From NCBI RefSeq assembly GCF_018595685.2, contig NZ_CP092334.1, positions 1,640,001 through 1,704,000 of the forward strand: a stretch of DNA of 64,000 bases, given 5' to 3'. Position 1 is the stretch's first letter, and every line of letters starts with the position of its first letter. This document shows, piece after piece, positions 1 to 7,400 of the stretch. The position numbers were made by a program, and so were the translations under genes. A model generated the notes under the pieces. That model was not told the origin of the DNA. It did no database searches and saw only the letters and a program-made list of their open reading frames with translations. This DNA comes from Flavihumibacter rivuli. GTDB lineage: Bacteria > Bacteroidota > Bacteroidia > Chitinophagales > Chitinophagaceae.

Positions 1-107
1 AAAGGAAGGAAGATCAGGATGAACGAGGCCAGCCAGAGAGGTTAATTGAAATCAACCCCCCGGTTGTTGAAGGCCCTCGCCCATTTTTGGCCATTTCCCT
101 ATGGTAA
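1..107 (+). other. Left edge, possible 3' end of an upstream gene
   Basis: Two frames are open from the window edge on the plus strand: one ends at 45 (tail ...NEASQRG) and one at 107 (tail ...AISLW). Either could be the end of a gene that starts outside the window. The second would overlap the proposed lpdA promoter. Neither tail is recognisable, so no function is assigned. Confidence 0.2.
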
Positions 108-117
108 AGTAGCTTCG
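85..117 (+). promoter_or_regulatory. Candidate promoter of lpdA
   Basis: A TTTTG at 85-89 is followed after 20 nt by TAGCTTCG at 110-117, one mismatch from the Bacteroidota -7 consensus TANNTTTG. Transcription would start near 122, giving a leader of about 33 nt before the lpdA ATG at 155. This is a consensus match only. Confidence 0.4.
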
Positions 118-154
118 CAAGTCAGTTTTAAACCAAACAATTAAAAATTCAAAT

Positions 155-1558
155 ATGGCATACGATGTTCTCGTCATTGGTAGCGGTCCCGGTGGATATG
201 TGGCAGCTATCCGTGCATCCCAGCTGGGTTTCAAAACAGCTGTTGTTGAAAAAGAAAGCCTGGGTGGTGTTTGTCTGAACTGGGGTTGTATTCCTACCAA
301 AGCGCTGTTGAAGAGTGCACAGGTTATGGATTACATTAAGCACGCCAAGGATTATGGTATCGAAGCAACCGGTACCCATAATTTTGAAGCAGTGGTTAAA
401 CGCAGCCGTGGCGTAGCTGACAAAATGAGCAAGGGCGTTCAGTTCCTGATGAAAAAGAACAAGATCGATGTGATCATGGGCTTTGGTAAATTGAAGGCCA
501 AGGGCCAGGTTGAAGTTTCCAAGGCTGATGGCAGCAAAGAGATCGTAGAAGCCAAGCATATCATCGTTGCAACAGGTGGCCGTAGCCGTGAGTTGCCCAA
601 CCTGAAGCAGGATGGCAAAAAAGTGATCGGGTACCGCGAGGCAATGGTCCTGCCCCAGCAACCCAAGAGCATGATCGTTGTAGGTAGTGGTGCCATCGGT
701 GTTGAATTCGCTTATTTCTACAATAGCATGGGTACCAAGGTAACCATCGTAGAATTCATGCCACGTATCGTTCCTGTTGAAGATGAAGATGTATCTAAAG
801 AACTGGAAAAGCAATACAAGAAGCAGGGAATAGAGATCATGACCAATGCATCTGTTGAGAGCGTAGACACATCAGGTGCTGGTGTTAAGGCCAAGGTAAA
901 GACTGCCAATGGGGAAGTTACCCTGGAAGCAGATATCCTGTTGAGCGCTGTGGGTGTTACCGCCAATATCGAAGGCATTGGCCTTGAAGAACTCGGTATC
1001 AAGACCGATAAGGGCAGGATCATGGTAGACAAGTTCTACCAGACCAATGTTCCGGGCGTTTATGCCATCGGAGACTGTGTTCCCGGTCAGGCACTGGCCC
1101 ACGTAGCTTCCAAGGAAGGGATCATTTGCATAGAAGCAATTGGTTACAACGAAAAGAAATACCATCACCAGCCTGAAGCCCTGGATTACGGTAATGTTCC
1201 GGGTTGTACCTATTGCACTCCTGAGATCGCTTCTGTTGGCTTTACTGAAAAAGCCGCAAAGGAAGCAGGCTATGAGATCAAGGTGGGTAAGTTCCCCCTG
1301 AGTGCATCAGGTAAGGCTTCTGCTGCAGGTGCTACTGAAGGCTTTGTAAAAGTGATCTTCGATGCCAAGTACGGCGAATGGCTGGGTACCCACATGATCG
1401 GCTATAACGTAACTGAAATGATCGCCGAAACAGTGGTTGCCCGTAAACTGGAAACAACTTACCACGAGGTGCTTAACAGCATTCACCCCCACCCCACTAT
1501 CAGCGAAAGCATCAAGGATGCGATTGAAGTGGCATATGGCGAAGCCATCCACCTCTAA
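155..1558 (+). CDS. lpdA: Dihydrolipoyl dehydrogenase (E3)
   Basis: E3 flavoprotein that reoxidises the dihydrolipoyl groups of 2-oxo acid dehydrogenase and glycine cleavage complexes, passing electrons through FAD to NAD+ in the cytoplasm. The 467-aa length is normal for the family. The N-terminal FAD-binding motif GSGPGGYVAA starts at residue 9, and the redox-active disulfide is C40-L-N-W-G-C45. A second Rossmann motif (VVGSGAIGVEFA) marks the NAD domain, and GVYAIGDC is the second FAD contact. The C-terminal HPHPTISE motif supplies the active-site His-Glu dyad for the partner subunit. No E1 or E2 gene is adjacent; an E2 gene lies about 12 kb away at 13644-14996. The gene appears monocistronic and ends at a strong terminator. 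All key residues are present. Confidence 0.97.
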   Translation: MAYDVLVIGSGPGGYVAAIRASQLGFKTAVVEKESLGGVCLNWGCIPTKALLKSAQVMDYIKHAKDYGIEATGTHNFEAVVKRSRGVADKMSKGVQFLMKKNKIDVIMGFGKLKAKGQVEVSKADGSKEIVEAKHIIVATGGRSRELPNLKQDGKKVIGYREAMVLPQQPKSMIVVGSGAIGVEFAYFYNSMGTKVTIVEFMPRIVPVEDEDVSKELEKQYKKQGIEIMTNASVESVDTSGAGVKAKVKTANGEVTLEADILLSAVGVTANIEGIGLEELGIKTDKGRIMVDKFYQTNVPGVYAIGDCVPGQALAHVASKEGIICIEAIGYNEKKYHHQPEALDYGNVPGCTYCTPEIASVGFTEKAAKEAGYEIKVGKFPLSASGKASAAGATEGFVKVIFDAKYGEWLGTHMIGYNVTEMIAETVVARKLETTYHEVLNSIHPHPTISESIKDAIEVAYGEAIHL

Positions 1559-1580
1559 CAAAGGATACTCCAATAAATTA

Positions 1581-1608
1581 AAAAGGTGTGCAAATGCACA
1601 CCTTTTTT
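1581..1608. terminator. Bidirectional intrinsic terminator between lpdA and the M43 protease gene
   Basis: Perfect 12-bp inverted repeat (AAAAGGTGTGCA, 2-nt AA spacer, TGCACACCTTTT) ending in a T-run on the plus strand; the minus strand also has a T-rich 3' side. It lies between convergent genes and can serve both. Confidence 0.85.
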
Positions 1609-1647
1609 GCTTTAGTTGCCCTTATCATCACCCAATGCCTTTCCTTA

Positions 1648-2931
1648 CTACATTTTTATAAACCGGGCGGCTTTATAAGCTCCTCCTTCCACCTGGATAT
1701 AATAAACCCCGGCCCTCAAAGATGAAATATTTACTTGTTGCTGTGGATTGTTGAGCAGGAAGGAAAGGGATACCTGGCCAAGACTATTATACACCTGCGC
1801 TTTCCTACCCGGTAAAAAACTGCCATCCGTAATGGAAATGGTCAGTTGACCTTGTGACGGAACAGGGAACAAACTCAGTGTCCTTACCGCTGGTATCTCT
1901 GGATAGGGATTGTCAACATTATCCTGTTGCCCCTTACCACTCAGCCCCGAACCCGCCAAAATCGAATGCCGAACTCCACCCTTTTCAAAGAGGCTACGCA
2001 TGGCCGCCCTTTGGCCAAGTGTAAACATGTACATACAGACATCATCGGTCATATCCATAAAGTTCATGTACATATCACCATGGGCAGAAGCACCACAACT
2101 AAATATTTCCCCTGAGGGACAACCCTTGTTGTAAGTTTTCTGCGGCGGGGTATCACCAATACCATCATCCCCGCAATAGCCATCTCCCCAGATATGCTTT
2201 AGTCCAAGCCAGTGGCCAATTTCATGAACAGCGATCCTGCCCATATAGTATCTGTTCAAAGTATCCAATTGCCCAAATACAGATTGGTTAAGTACTACAC
2301 CATCCACTTCCTTTGGGGCACCCGGTTTACTGGAATATCCCTGGATACTATTCAGCAGGGTACAAACCCAAATGTTCAGGTACTGGTCACTATCCCATGC
2401 ATCATCGCCTCCCCTTGCACTGAACTTCACCCTGTCATCCATTACAAAATTCTGGATACTGGTCTGCTTCCTGATGATCCCTGTTGTTGCTTTGCCTTTA
2501 GGGTCAAACTTTGCCAATTCAAACCTGAAGCCAGGATTGGCAACCAGGCTGGCAAAATGGGCAGGAACATTGGCCAGGTCGCTATTTCGGGCGTTAAAGT
2601 CCCGGTTCAGGGCTTCAAGCTGAGCCCTCACCTGGTCGTCGGTAACCACTTTGCCACCATTAGGCGTAATGATATGTATGACCACCGGGATTACAATTTG
2701 GTCAGGTACCGCAGCGTCAACCGGTGCAGCTACTCCAAAAAGATTTGAAGAAGGTGTGGTCGAGGCCTGTTGCCTGTTCAACAAGGTTTGTGCTAATGAA
2801 GCATAGCGCTCTGTTAACCCTGGATGGGTTGTTTGCAGGTAATTATCGTATTCAGTATATGAACATGCCTTCTGGGCATCTGTAAGGAATGGCCAAAGCA
2901 GGTACAATAAAACTGTAATGATCCGTCTCAT
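1648..2931 (-). CDS. Secreted M43 (pappalysin-like) zinc metalloprotease with T9SS sorting domain
   Basis: Extracellular zinc endopeptidase of the M43/cytophagalysin group. The motif HEIGHWLGLKH (HExxHxxGxxH) gives the three zinc-binding histidines and the catalytic glutamate near residue 236, and MNFMDMTDD downstream fits the family's Met-turn. I start at the ATG at 2931, which places a clean signal peptide (MRRIITVLLYLLWPFLTDAQ) at the N terminus; an in-frame ATG nine codons upstream would put charged residues before it. The last ~75 residues (LSLFPVPSQGQLTIS... to YIQVEGG...FIKM) look like a type A T9SS C-terminal sorting domain, so the protein probably crosses the outer membrane by T9SS. 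Several cysteines around the active site fit the disulfides known in this family. The substrate is unknown. It is convergent with lpdA. Confidence 0.9.
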   Translation of the reverse strand: MRRIITVLLYLLWPFLTDAQKACSYTEYDNYLQTTHPGLTERYASLAQTLLNRQQASTTPSSNLFGVAAPVDAAVPDQIVIPVVIHIITPNGGKVVTDDQVRAQLEALNRDFNARNSDLANVPAHFASLVANPGFRFELAKFDPKGKATTGIIRKQTSIQNFVMDDRVKFSARGGDDAWDSDQYLNIWVCTLLNSIQGYSSKPGAPKEVDGVVLNQSVFGQLDTLNRYYMGRIAVHEIGHWLGLKHIWGDGYCGDDGIGDTPPQKTYNKGCPSGEIFSCGASAHGDMYMNFMDMTDDVCMYMFTLGQRAAMRSLFEKGGVRHSILAGSGLSGKGQQDNVDNPYPEIPAVRTLSLFPVPSQGQLTISITDGSFLPGRKAQVYNSLGQVSLSFLLNNPQQQVNISSLRAGVYYIQVEGGAYKAARFIKM

Positions 2932-3263
2932 AAAAAGTCTCTTTTTGTGGACGGTCATTCATAGTGTGGATCAACTATAAGTGTTTCATGGGGCGGATTT
3001 TTCGCCTTAGAGCAAAGACAAGGAAATTAATGAAGGAAATTCGGGGGAATATTGGAGTACGGAATGGTTTCTAAATGAAGGAAGGAATTGGGTACTTATC
3101 CTTTTCTGGAGGATGGCTGCAAAAGAAGAAAGATGCAGCATCATTCCGAACAGTCCTGTAAAACAAATAACTTTTAATTGAATTTCAAAGCATTGCTGCA
3201 AAAAAATTATTAAATCTATAGCCTGAAGGATTCGGCTTCGCTACATTTGCGTATTGACAAATT
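2932..3263. other. Divergent intergenic region between the M43 protease and glutamine cyclotransferase genes
   Basis: 332 bp without an ORF worth calling. It holds the proposed -7 box of the plus-strand gene (3242-3249) and a small inverted repeat GCTGCA/TGCAGC at 3116-3139. No convincing minus-strand promoter was found. Confidence 0.5.
3242..3249 (+). promoter_or_regulatory. -7 promoter box for the glutamine cyclotransferase gene
   Basis: TACATTTG matches TANNTTTG exactly and sits 14 bp before the ATG at 3264, giving a very short leader. No good -33 TTG was found at the usual distance. Confidence 0.4.
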
Positions 3264-4118
3264 ATGCGCCGACAATTTTCTATTACATTCCTGTTATTGG
3301 CAGCGGGCAGTATTATTTCCTGCAATACCACTGACCAGCAATCTGTTACGCAAGAAAACCAGGGAGTCCCGGTAAATATGATCCCTCCTCCCAACACCAT
3401 ACAGGTGAATGTCCTGAATGTCTACCCCCACGATACCACCTCATTTACCCAGGGCTTATTGGTTCATGAGGGACAATTGTATGAAGGGACCGGCGGTTCC
3501 AGGGATATCTCCCATTACAAGTCATGGGTAGGAAAGGTAGACCTCAAATCGGGTACTGTACGTCAAAAGGCAGACCTGGGTCCTACCCTTTTCGGCGAAG
3601 GCATTACCATCCTGAATGGTAAATTGTACCAGCTCACCTGGCAGAACCACAAGGCATTTGTTTATGATGCGAAGACCCTGAAACGCCTTCAGGAGTTTTC
3701 CGTTAAAACAGAAGGTTGGGGGTTGACCAACGACAGCAGCCAACTCATCCTGAGCGATGGGAGCAGCAATCTTTATTTCCTGGACCCCAACGATTTCTCC
3801 AACAAAAAGATACTCAGCGTGGTTGACAATAATGGCCCGGTGAACAACCTGAATGAACTGGAGTATATTAACGGCTATATATATGCGAACAGATGGCAGA
3901 CCAGCGAGATCATCAAAATTGACCCGTCAAATGGCCATGTCATCGGTAAGGCAGACCTTACAGGCTTATTGGAGAAATATGGAAAGGACGACTTCTCACT
4001 GGCAAAGTATCATAATGGGGAAGCTGTGTTGAATGGTATCGCCTATGATGCTGCATCAGGCAAGATCTATATTACCGGTAAATTATGGCCCAGTCTATTT
4101 GAGGTTACCTTTCAATGA
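3264..4118 (+). CDS. Glutaminyl-peptide cyclotransferase (glutamine cyclotransferase family) lipoprotein
   Basis: Member of the plant/bacterial type of glutaminyl cyclase (PF05096-like), a five-bladed beta-propeller that converts N-terminal glutamine of peptides to pyroglutamate and releases ammonia. Family features are clear: YPHDTTSFTQGLLV near residue 52, LYEGTGGSRD, LFGEGITILNGKLYQLTW, and the late LNELEYINGYIYAN and GIAYDAASGKIYITGKLWP segments. The N terminus is a lipoprotein signal with lipobox SIISC, so the mature enzyme should be lipid-anchored in the envelope. Length (284 aa) fits. The gene stands alone and is convergent with the methyltransferase gene only 13 bp away. Its probable terminator lies inside the coding end of that gene. 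Confidence 0.93.
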   Translation: MRRQFSITFLLLAAGSIISCNTTDQQSVTQENQGVPVNMIPPPNTIQVNVLNVYPHDTTSFTQGLLVHEGQLYEGTGGSRDISHYKSWVGKVDLKSGTVRQKADLGPTLFGEGITILNGKLYQLTWQNHKAFVYDAKTLKRLQEFSVKTEGWGLTNDSSQLILSDGSSNLYFLDPNDFSNKKILSVVDNNGPVNNLNELEYINGYIYANRWQTSEIIKIDPSNGHVIGKADLTGLLEKYGKDDFSLAKYHNGEAVLNGIAYDAASGKIYITGKLWPSLFEVTFQ

Positions 4119-4131
4119 TCGGCAGCCTGGA

Positions 4132-5028
4132 TCATCCTTTTCGAATGATATAGACCAAGGAACTGGCGCTTTCTTTAGAGGAAAGCGCTTTTTTATTTGA
4201 TACCAAGCCATTCATGAAAGCATTCAGCAGCTTCTGCTTGCCTGTTTTATACCCTTCGCTAAGCAGGCTAATGTAAAAACTATCGAACCACATCGGCAAT
4301 ACCTTCATCAATTGAAGGTGGCTGTTATTCAATAACCGCTTCATTGAAGCAGGGGAAAAATGGTATAAATGCCTGGGCACATCATACGCAGCCCAATGCT
4401 CCTGGTAAATTTCCGCATCCTTCGATGTGTAGTTGGGAACTGCTATGATCAACCTGCCATTATCCTTAAGTAGGGTCCTTATCCGGTCTACATATTCCTT
4501 CAGGTCATGAACATGCTCTAAAACATGCCAGAGCGTGATCACGTCAAAGGAAGCCACAGGCAGTTCAGCCAATAATTCAGGGGAATGAAGTTCCAGGCCA
4601 AACTTGCTCCTGGCTATTGCCCTGGCATCCTTGTCCGGTTCCAAACCTGTCACCCTCCAGCCTGCGCCTTTCATTGTAGCAAGGAAAGCCCCTGTACCAG
4701 CCCCTATATCCAATAAGGTCCCGGTATTCAAGCCCGATTCACGGATCAACAGGTCACGTTTTTGCTTAAGGGTGATCATCCTGACCCTATGGTAGAGTTG
4801 GTTGACCAACCCCTGGCGGGTATCGGTATGGGAAACATAAGCATCTGACTTATAGTAAGGGCCAATGCTCTTTGCATCGGGGATATCCTGGGTAAACCTG
4901 AGGGTACAACTTTCGCACTCCCAGATCGCAAACAGCTGACCGCTGACGGTTTGATCCTTCACTTCCAGGACTGGCCTGATCTTGTCACTCCCGCAAACCG
5001 GGCACACTAGGTAATGTATAACAGACAT
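4132..5028 (-). CDS. Class I SAM-dependent methyltransferase with N-terminal zinc-ribbon-like motif
   Basis: 298-aa methyltransferase. Residues 105-116 (LLDIGAGTGAFL) are the glycine-rich SAM-binding motif I, and WHVLEHVHDL is the post-motif typical of Methyltransf_11/23-like enzymes. Two CxxC pairs near the N terminus (C9/C12 and C38/C41) suggest a small zinc ribbon, an arrangement seen in methyltransferases that act on sugars, lipids or other small molecules; the substrate cannot be read from sequence. It is the last gene of a minus-strand cluster, 14 bp after the HU-CCDC81 gene, so it is probably cotranscribed with it. Its 3' end contains, on the opposite strand, a strong terminator-like hairpin for the convergent gene. 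Confidence 0.88.
   Translation of the reverse strand: MSVIHYLVCPVCGSDKIRPVLEVKDQTVSGQLFAIWECESCTLRFTQDIPDAKSIGPYYKSDAYVSHTDTRQGLVNQLYHRVRMITLKQKRDLLIRESGLNTGTLLDIGAGTGAFLATMKGAGWRVTGLEPDKDARAIARSKFGLELHSPELLAELPVASFDVITLWHVLEHVHDLKEYVDRIRTLLKDNGRLIIAVPNYTSKDAEIYQEHWAAYDVPRHLYHFSPASMKRLLNNSHLQLMKVLPMWFDSFYISLLSEGYKTGKQKLLNAFMNGLVSNKKALSSKESASSLVYIIRKG
4166..4194 (+). terminator. Intrinsic terminator of the glutamine cyclotransferase gene, inside the convergent CDS
   Basis: GCGCTTTC (4166-4173) and GAAAGCGC (4181-4188) form an 8-bp stem followed directly by six Ts on the plus strand. It lies about 48 bp past the plus-strand stop codon, within the minus-strand methyltransferase coding sequence. 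Confidence 0.7.
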
Positions 5029-5042
5029 GAGTAATCGAAAAC

Positions 5043-5678
5043 TTAACGGTGGTTGGCAGGCATGGAATACAAAGGAAGGGCCTTATCATTGGCCAGGTCA
5101 TGTAGTGTGAAACCCTTCCTGAAACCCTGGTAGACAATTAATCCAAGGGCGATCGCCGCAATAATGGCGGCATATATCCACCATGACTCCCTTTCAACGG
5201 TAACCCCGGCCAAACGGTCCGTCATTTCAATGGAAGAAACTTCTTCATCCCCTACCCTGATCTGGTGATCACTATCAGGCCTGATCACCCTGTCAGCAGC
5301 AACAGGTGCAAAGGCTGGTATCAGGTTGCTTTTTGTTTCAAAATAGATCTCCCCATTGGCATCCTTCCTGAAAAAACCCAGGCCGGGCCATTCTGCCTCA
5401 TCTGCAGCCCTGATCTTTCCCCTCAGGTCATAAGCAAACTCGTTGTATACCTTGATCGCTTCAAAATCAGCGATCTTCTGCTTGCCGGCCAGGTAACTGA
5501 AGAATTCCTTGTCCGGGGCATCAAAATACTTATCAAACCTGAGGCTGAATACTGGGGCCAATACCTGCTTGTTCACAAAATCGGTCCTGGCCGGGGTACG
5601 TTCGAGGTGTAGGGTCCCCATACCAGGAATACTGATACTCTTATGCTGAAAAAGGTAACTTGTTAATACGTCTATCAT
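5043..5678 (-). CDS. HU-CCDC81-like domain protein with one membrane segment
   Basis: 211 residues when started at the ATG at 5678 (MIDVLTSYLFQHKSISIPG); an in-frame Met eight codons upstream is possible. The N-terminal ~130 residues resemble the bacterial HU-CCDC81 domain pair: an HU-like fold that in Bacteroidota is usually joined to a membrane segment and a periplasmic SPOR domain. Here one hydrophobic segment (WWIYAAIIAAIALGLIVYQG) follows near residue 160, but only a short tail comes after it and no SPOR domain is visible. The likely topology is a cytoplasmic HU-like part with a short periplasmic tail. It lies between the outer-membrane barrel gene and the methyltransferase gene. A role in linking the envelope to the cell interior or peptidoglycan is only inferred from the family. 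Confidence 0.75.
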   Translation of the reverse strand: MIDVLTSYLFQHKSISIPGMGTLHLERTPARTDFVNKQVLAPVFSLRFDKYFDAPDKEFFSYLAGKQKIADFEAIKVYNEFAYDLRGKIRAADEAEWPGLGFFRKDANGEIYFETKSNLIPAFAPVAADRVIRPDSDHQIRVGDEEVSSIEMTDRLAGVTVERESWWIYAAIIAAIALGLIVYQGFRKGFTLHDLANDKALPLYSMPANHR

Positions 5679-5737
5679 AGCATTTGGCTTGGCCAACCAC
5701 AAAAGAACCGAATTTTGGCCTTAACTCAAAAAAGCAT

Positions 5738-7378
5738 CTATTTTTGGTTGAAATTGAATACCACCCCACCAAGCAGGTTGAACCCATAAACTTCATATTG
5801 GTTCCAGCGCTCGTACCTGTTATTAAAAAGATTATTCATTTGTAACCAGAGATTCAAGCCTTTTGTGACCCTGAATTCCAAACCCGCATTCAGGTCGAAC
5901 CCGGTTTCGCCCTTCCTTGCCTCACCTTGCTTGGTTTGGTAGGCAGCACCATCCCATGCCCATAGGTCAGACTTGAAATAAAGGTCCTTTAACACCTTCC
6001 AACGCAACGAAGCATTCACCTCCAAGGGCAATAATCCCCAGGCCCTGGTCTGTCCATCTATCTTGGAGAAATTCCTGTAAGTGACTCCACCCGAAAAACT
6101 CAGGTCTTCCCCCAATGTATAACCAATTTCACCATGGAGTTTCAGGATCTCCATTTTAGGCGAGTAAACCGTATTAAAGGTCTTACCATCCACCGTATCA
6201 TTTACAAAAAGGTTCACATTCCACTCCTGCCCATAAGAGGCTTTTGCGCTATAGGTAAAATGATTGGCCAATGAACCTTTGAAGCCCGCATACATCTCCT
6301 GAACCCTGGTATTCAGTAAACGTTCTGGCTCCGCCAACCAGGGGTTAATAGAGGCAAATCGCTGGTAACTTCCCTTATTATAATAACCTATCCATCCTGC
6401 CTGCACAGTAAACCTTTGGTCATTGGTCGTTAACTCCGCAAGGATATTGGGCAACAGGGCAAAAACCTTATTGTCCCAGGAAGGAATGATAGCAGTATGA
6501 ACAAAGAGGTTGGGCGTTTTCAGGAACAGGGCTGGCTCAACATATACCAGGTTATTCTTGATCGATTCCTTTCCGGTAGGATTATAGCGGGTAAGGTCAG
6601 CCGTAAAATCGATATCTATACCAAAACTTTTACCGAAGGTTTTCTTGACCGGCAACTCGAATACGAGGTTATTCTCTGTTGCCTTTCGATCATCATTCTT
6701 CCCACTGAAAGCCGCAATGGTCAACCTTGGGGAATAGGAAATCCCATATTCATTCGGTTTGGTACTCCTGAAATCTATTGTGGCATCTGCTGTCTGGAAC
6801 CGTTGCTTGATCTGGGTTTTAGTAAATTCCAGCGTATCGGGCCTGTAACCATAGAGAAAGTAATCCTCTCCCTTGAATCCTACCCTGCCGGTCAGCTCAT
6901 GGATCTCATCCAACTTAAAGGTCCCGCGAAGTTGAAGGTCGGCCAGGTTGTTCTTCTGGTAATCCAGTCTCCCTTTGGAAGAGTAATATTCTCCTGAAAT
7001 ACTGAAAAAAGACTTGGTTCCTTCCCCCAAACTAATCCCCCCTTTTACATAGGGAAGATGCACATTACCCACCCCGATCTTAAGGTACTGGTCATTTCGC
7101 CAGCCCAGGATGGAATCAGTAGTGAATGCAACCGGGCTCAGTGATCCGGGCTGGAAAGGGACTGTTACATTCTGCTGTGGGATGGCATATGCCAGGTTTG
7201 GCTTCGAAGAATCGGCCTGTGGTGGCACGGCTGAAAAATTCAGCTTTACCGGTTCCCGCAAAACCGGCTTGAATGTGGATGTAATTTCAATGGTCTTTCG
7301 CTTACTGGTATCCTGCGAAAAGGCAAATGAAGAAACCAATAGTAAGACCGGGAAGGGAATATGTTTGAGTACTTTCAT
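5738..7378 (-). CDS. Outer-membrane beta-barrel protein (TonB-dependent receptor-like)
   Basis: 546 aa when started at the second Met (MKVLKHIPFPVLLLVSSFAF), which gives a clean signal peptide ending near SFAFSQ. After a short polar segment (KRKTIEITSTFKPVLREPVKLNFSA), the protein is made of alternating amphipathic strands and ends with NLLGGVVFNFNQK, a C terminus close to the aromatic-ended last strand of outer-membrane barrels. The second half (NLWLQMNNLFNNRYERWNQYEVYGFN) resembles the end of TonB-dependent receptor barrels, but no plug domain or TonB box is evident at this length. It follows the TPR gene by about 20 bp and precedes the HU-CCDC81 gene by 59 bp. Pairing with a large TPR protein suggests an envelope complex; the substrate is unknown. 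Confidence 0.75.
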   Translation of the reverse strand: MKVLKHIPFPVLLLVSSFAFSQDTSKRKTIEITSTFKPVLREPVKLNFSAVPPQADSSKPNLAYAIPQQNVTVPFQPGSLSPVAFTTDSILGWRNDQYLKIGVGNVHLPYVKGGISLGEGTKSFFSISGEYYSSKGRLDYQKNNLADLQLRGTFKLDEIHELTGRVGFKGEDYFLYGYRPDTLEFTKTQIKQRFQTADATIDFRSTKPNEYGISYSPRLTIAAFSGKNDDRKATENNLVFELPVKKTFGKSFGIDIDFTADLTRYNPTGKESIKNNLVYVEPALFLKTPNLFVHTAIIPSWDNKVFALLPNILAELTTNDQRFTVQAGWIGYYNKGSYQRFASINPWLAEPERLLNTRVQEMYAGFKGSLANHFTYSAKASYGQEWNVNLFVNDTVDGKTFNTVYSPKMEILKLHGEIGYTLGEDLSFSGGVTYRNFSKIDGQTRAWGLLPLEVNASLRWKVLKDLYFKSDLWAWDGAAYQTKQGEARKGETGFDLNAGLEFRVTKGLNLWLQMNNLFNNRYERWNQYEVYGFNLLGGVVFNFNQK

Positions 7379-7400
7379 TGCATTCAACTTTTAATTTGGC

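Noticed and set aside
149..814. 221-codon minus-strand ORF opposite lpdA
   Set aside because: It mirrors lpdA codons and has an unusual His/Phe/Thr-rich composition; lpdA is unambiguous.
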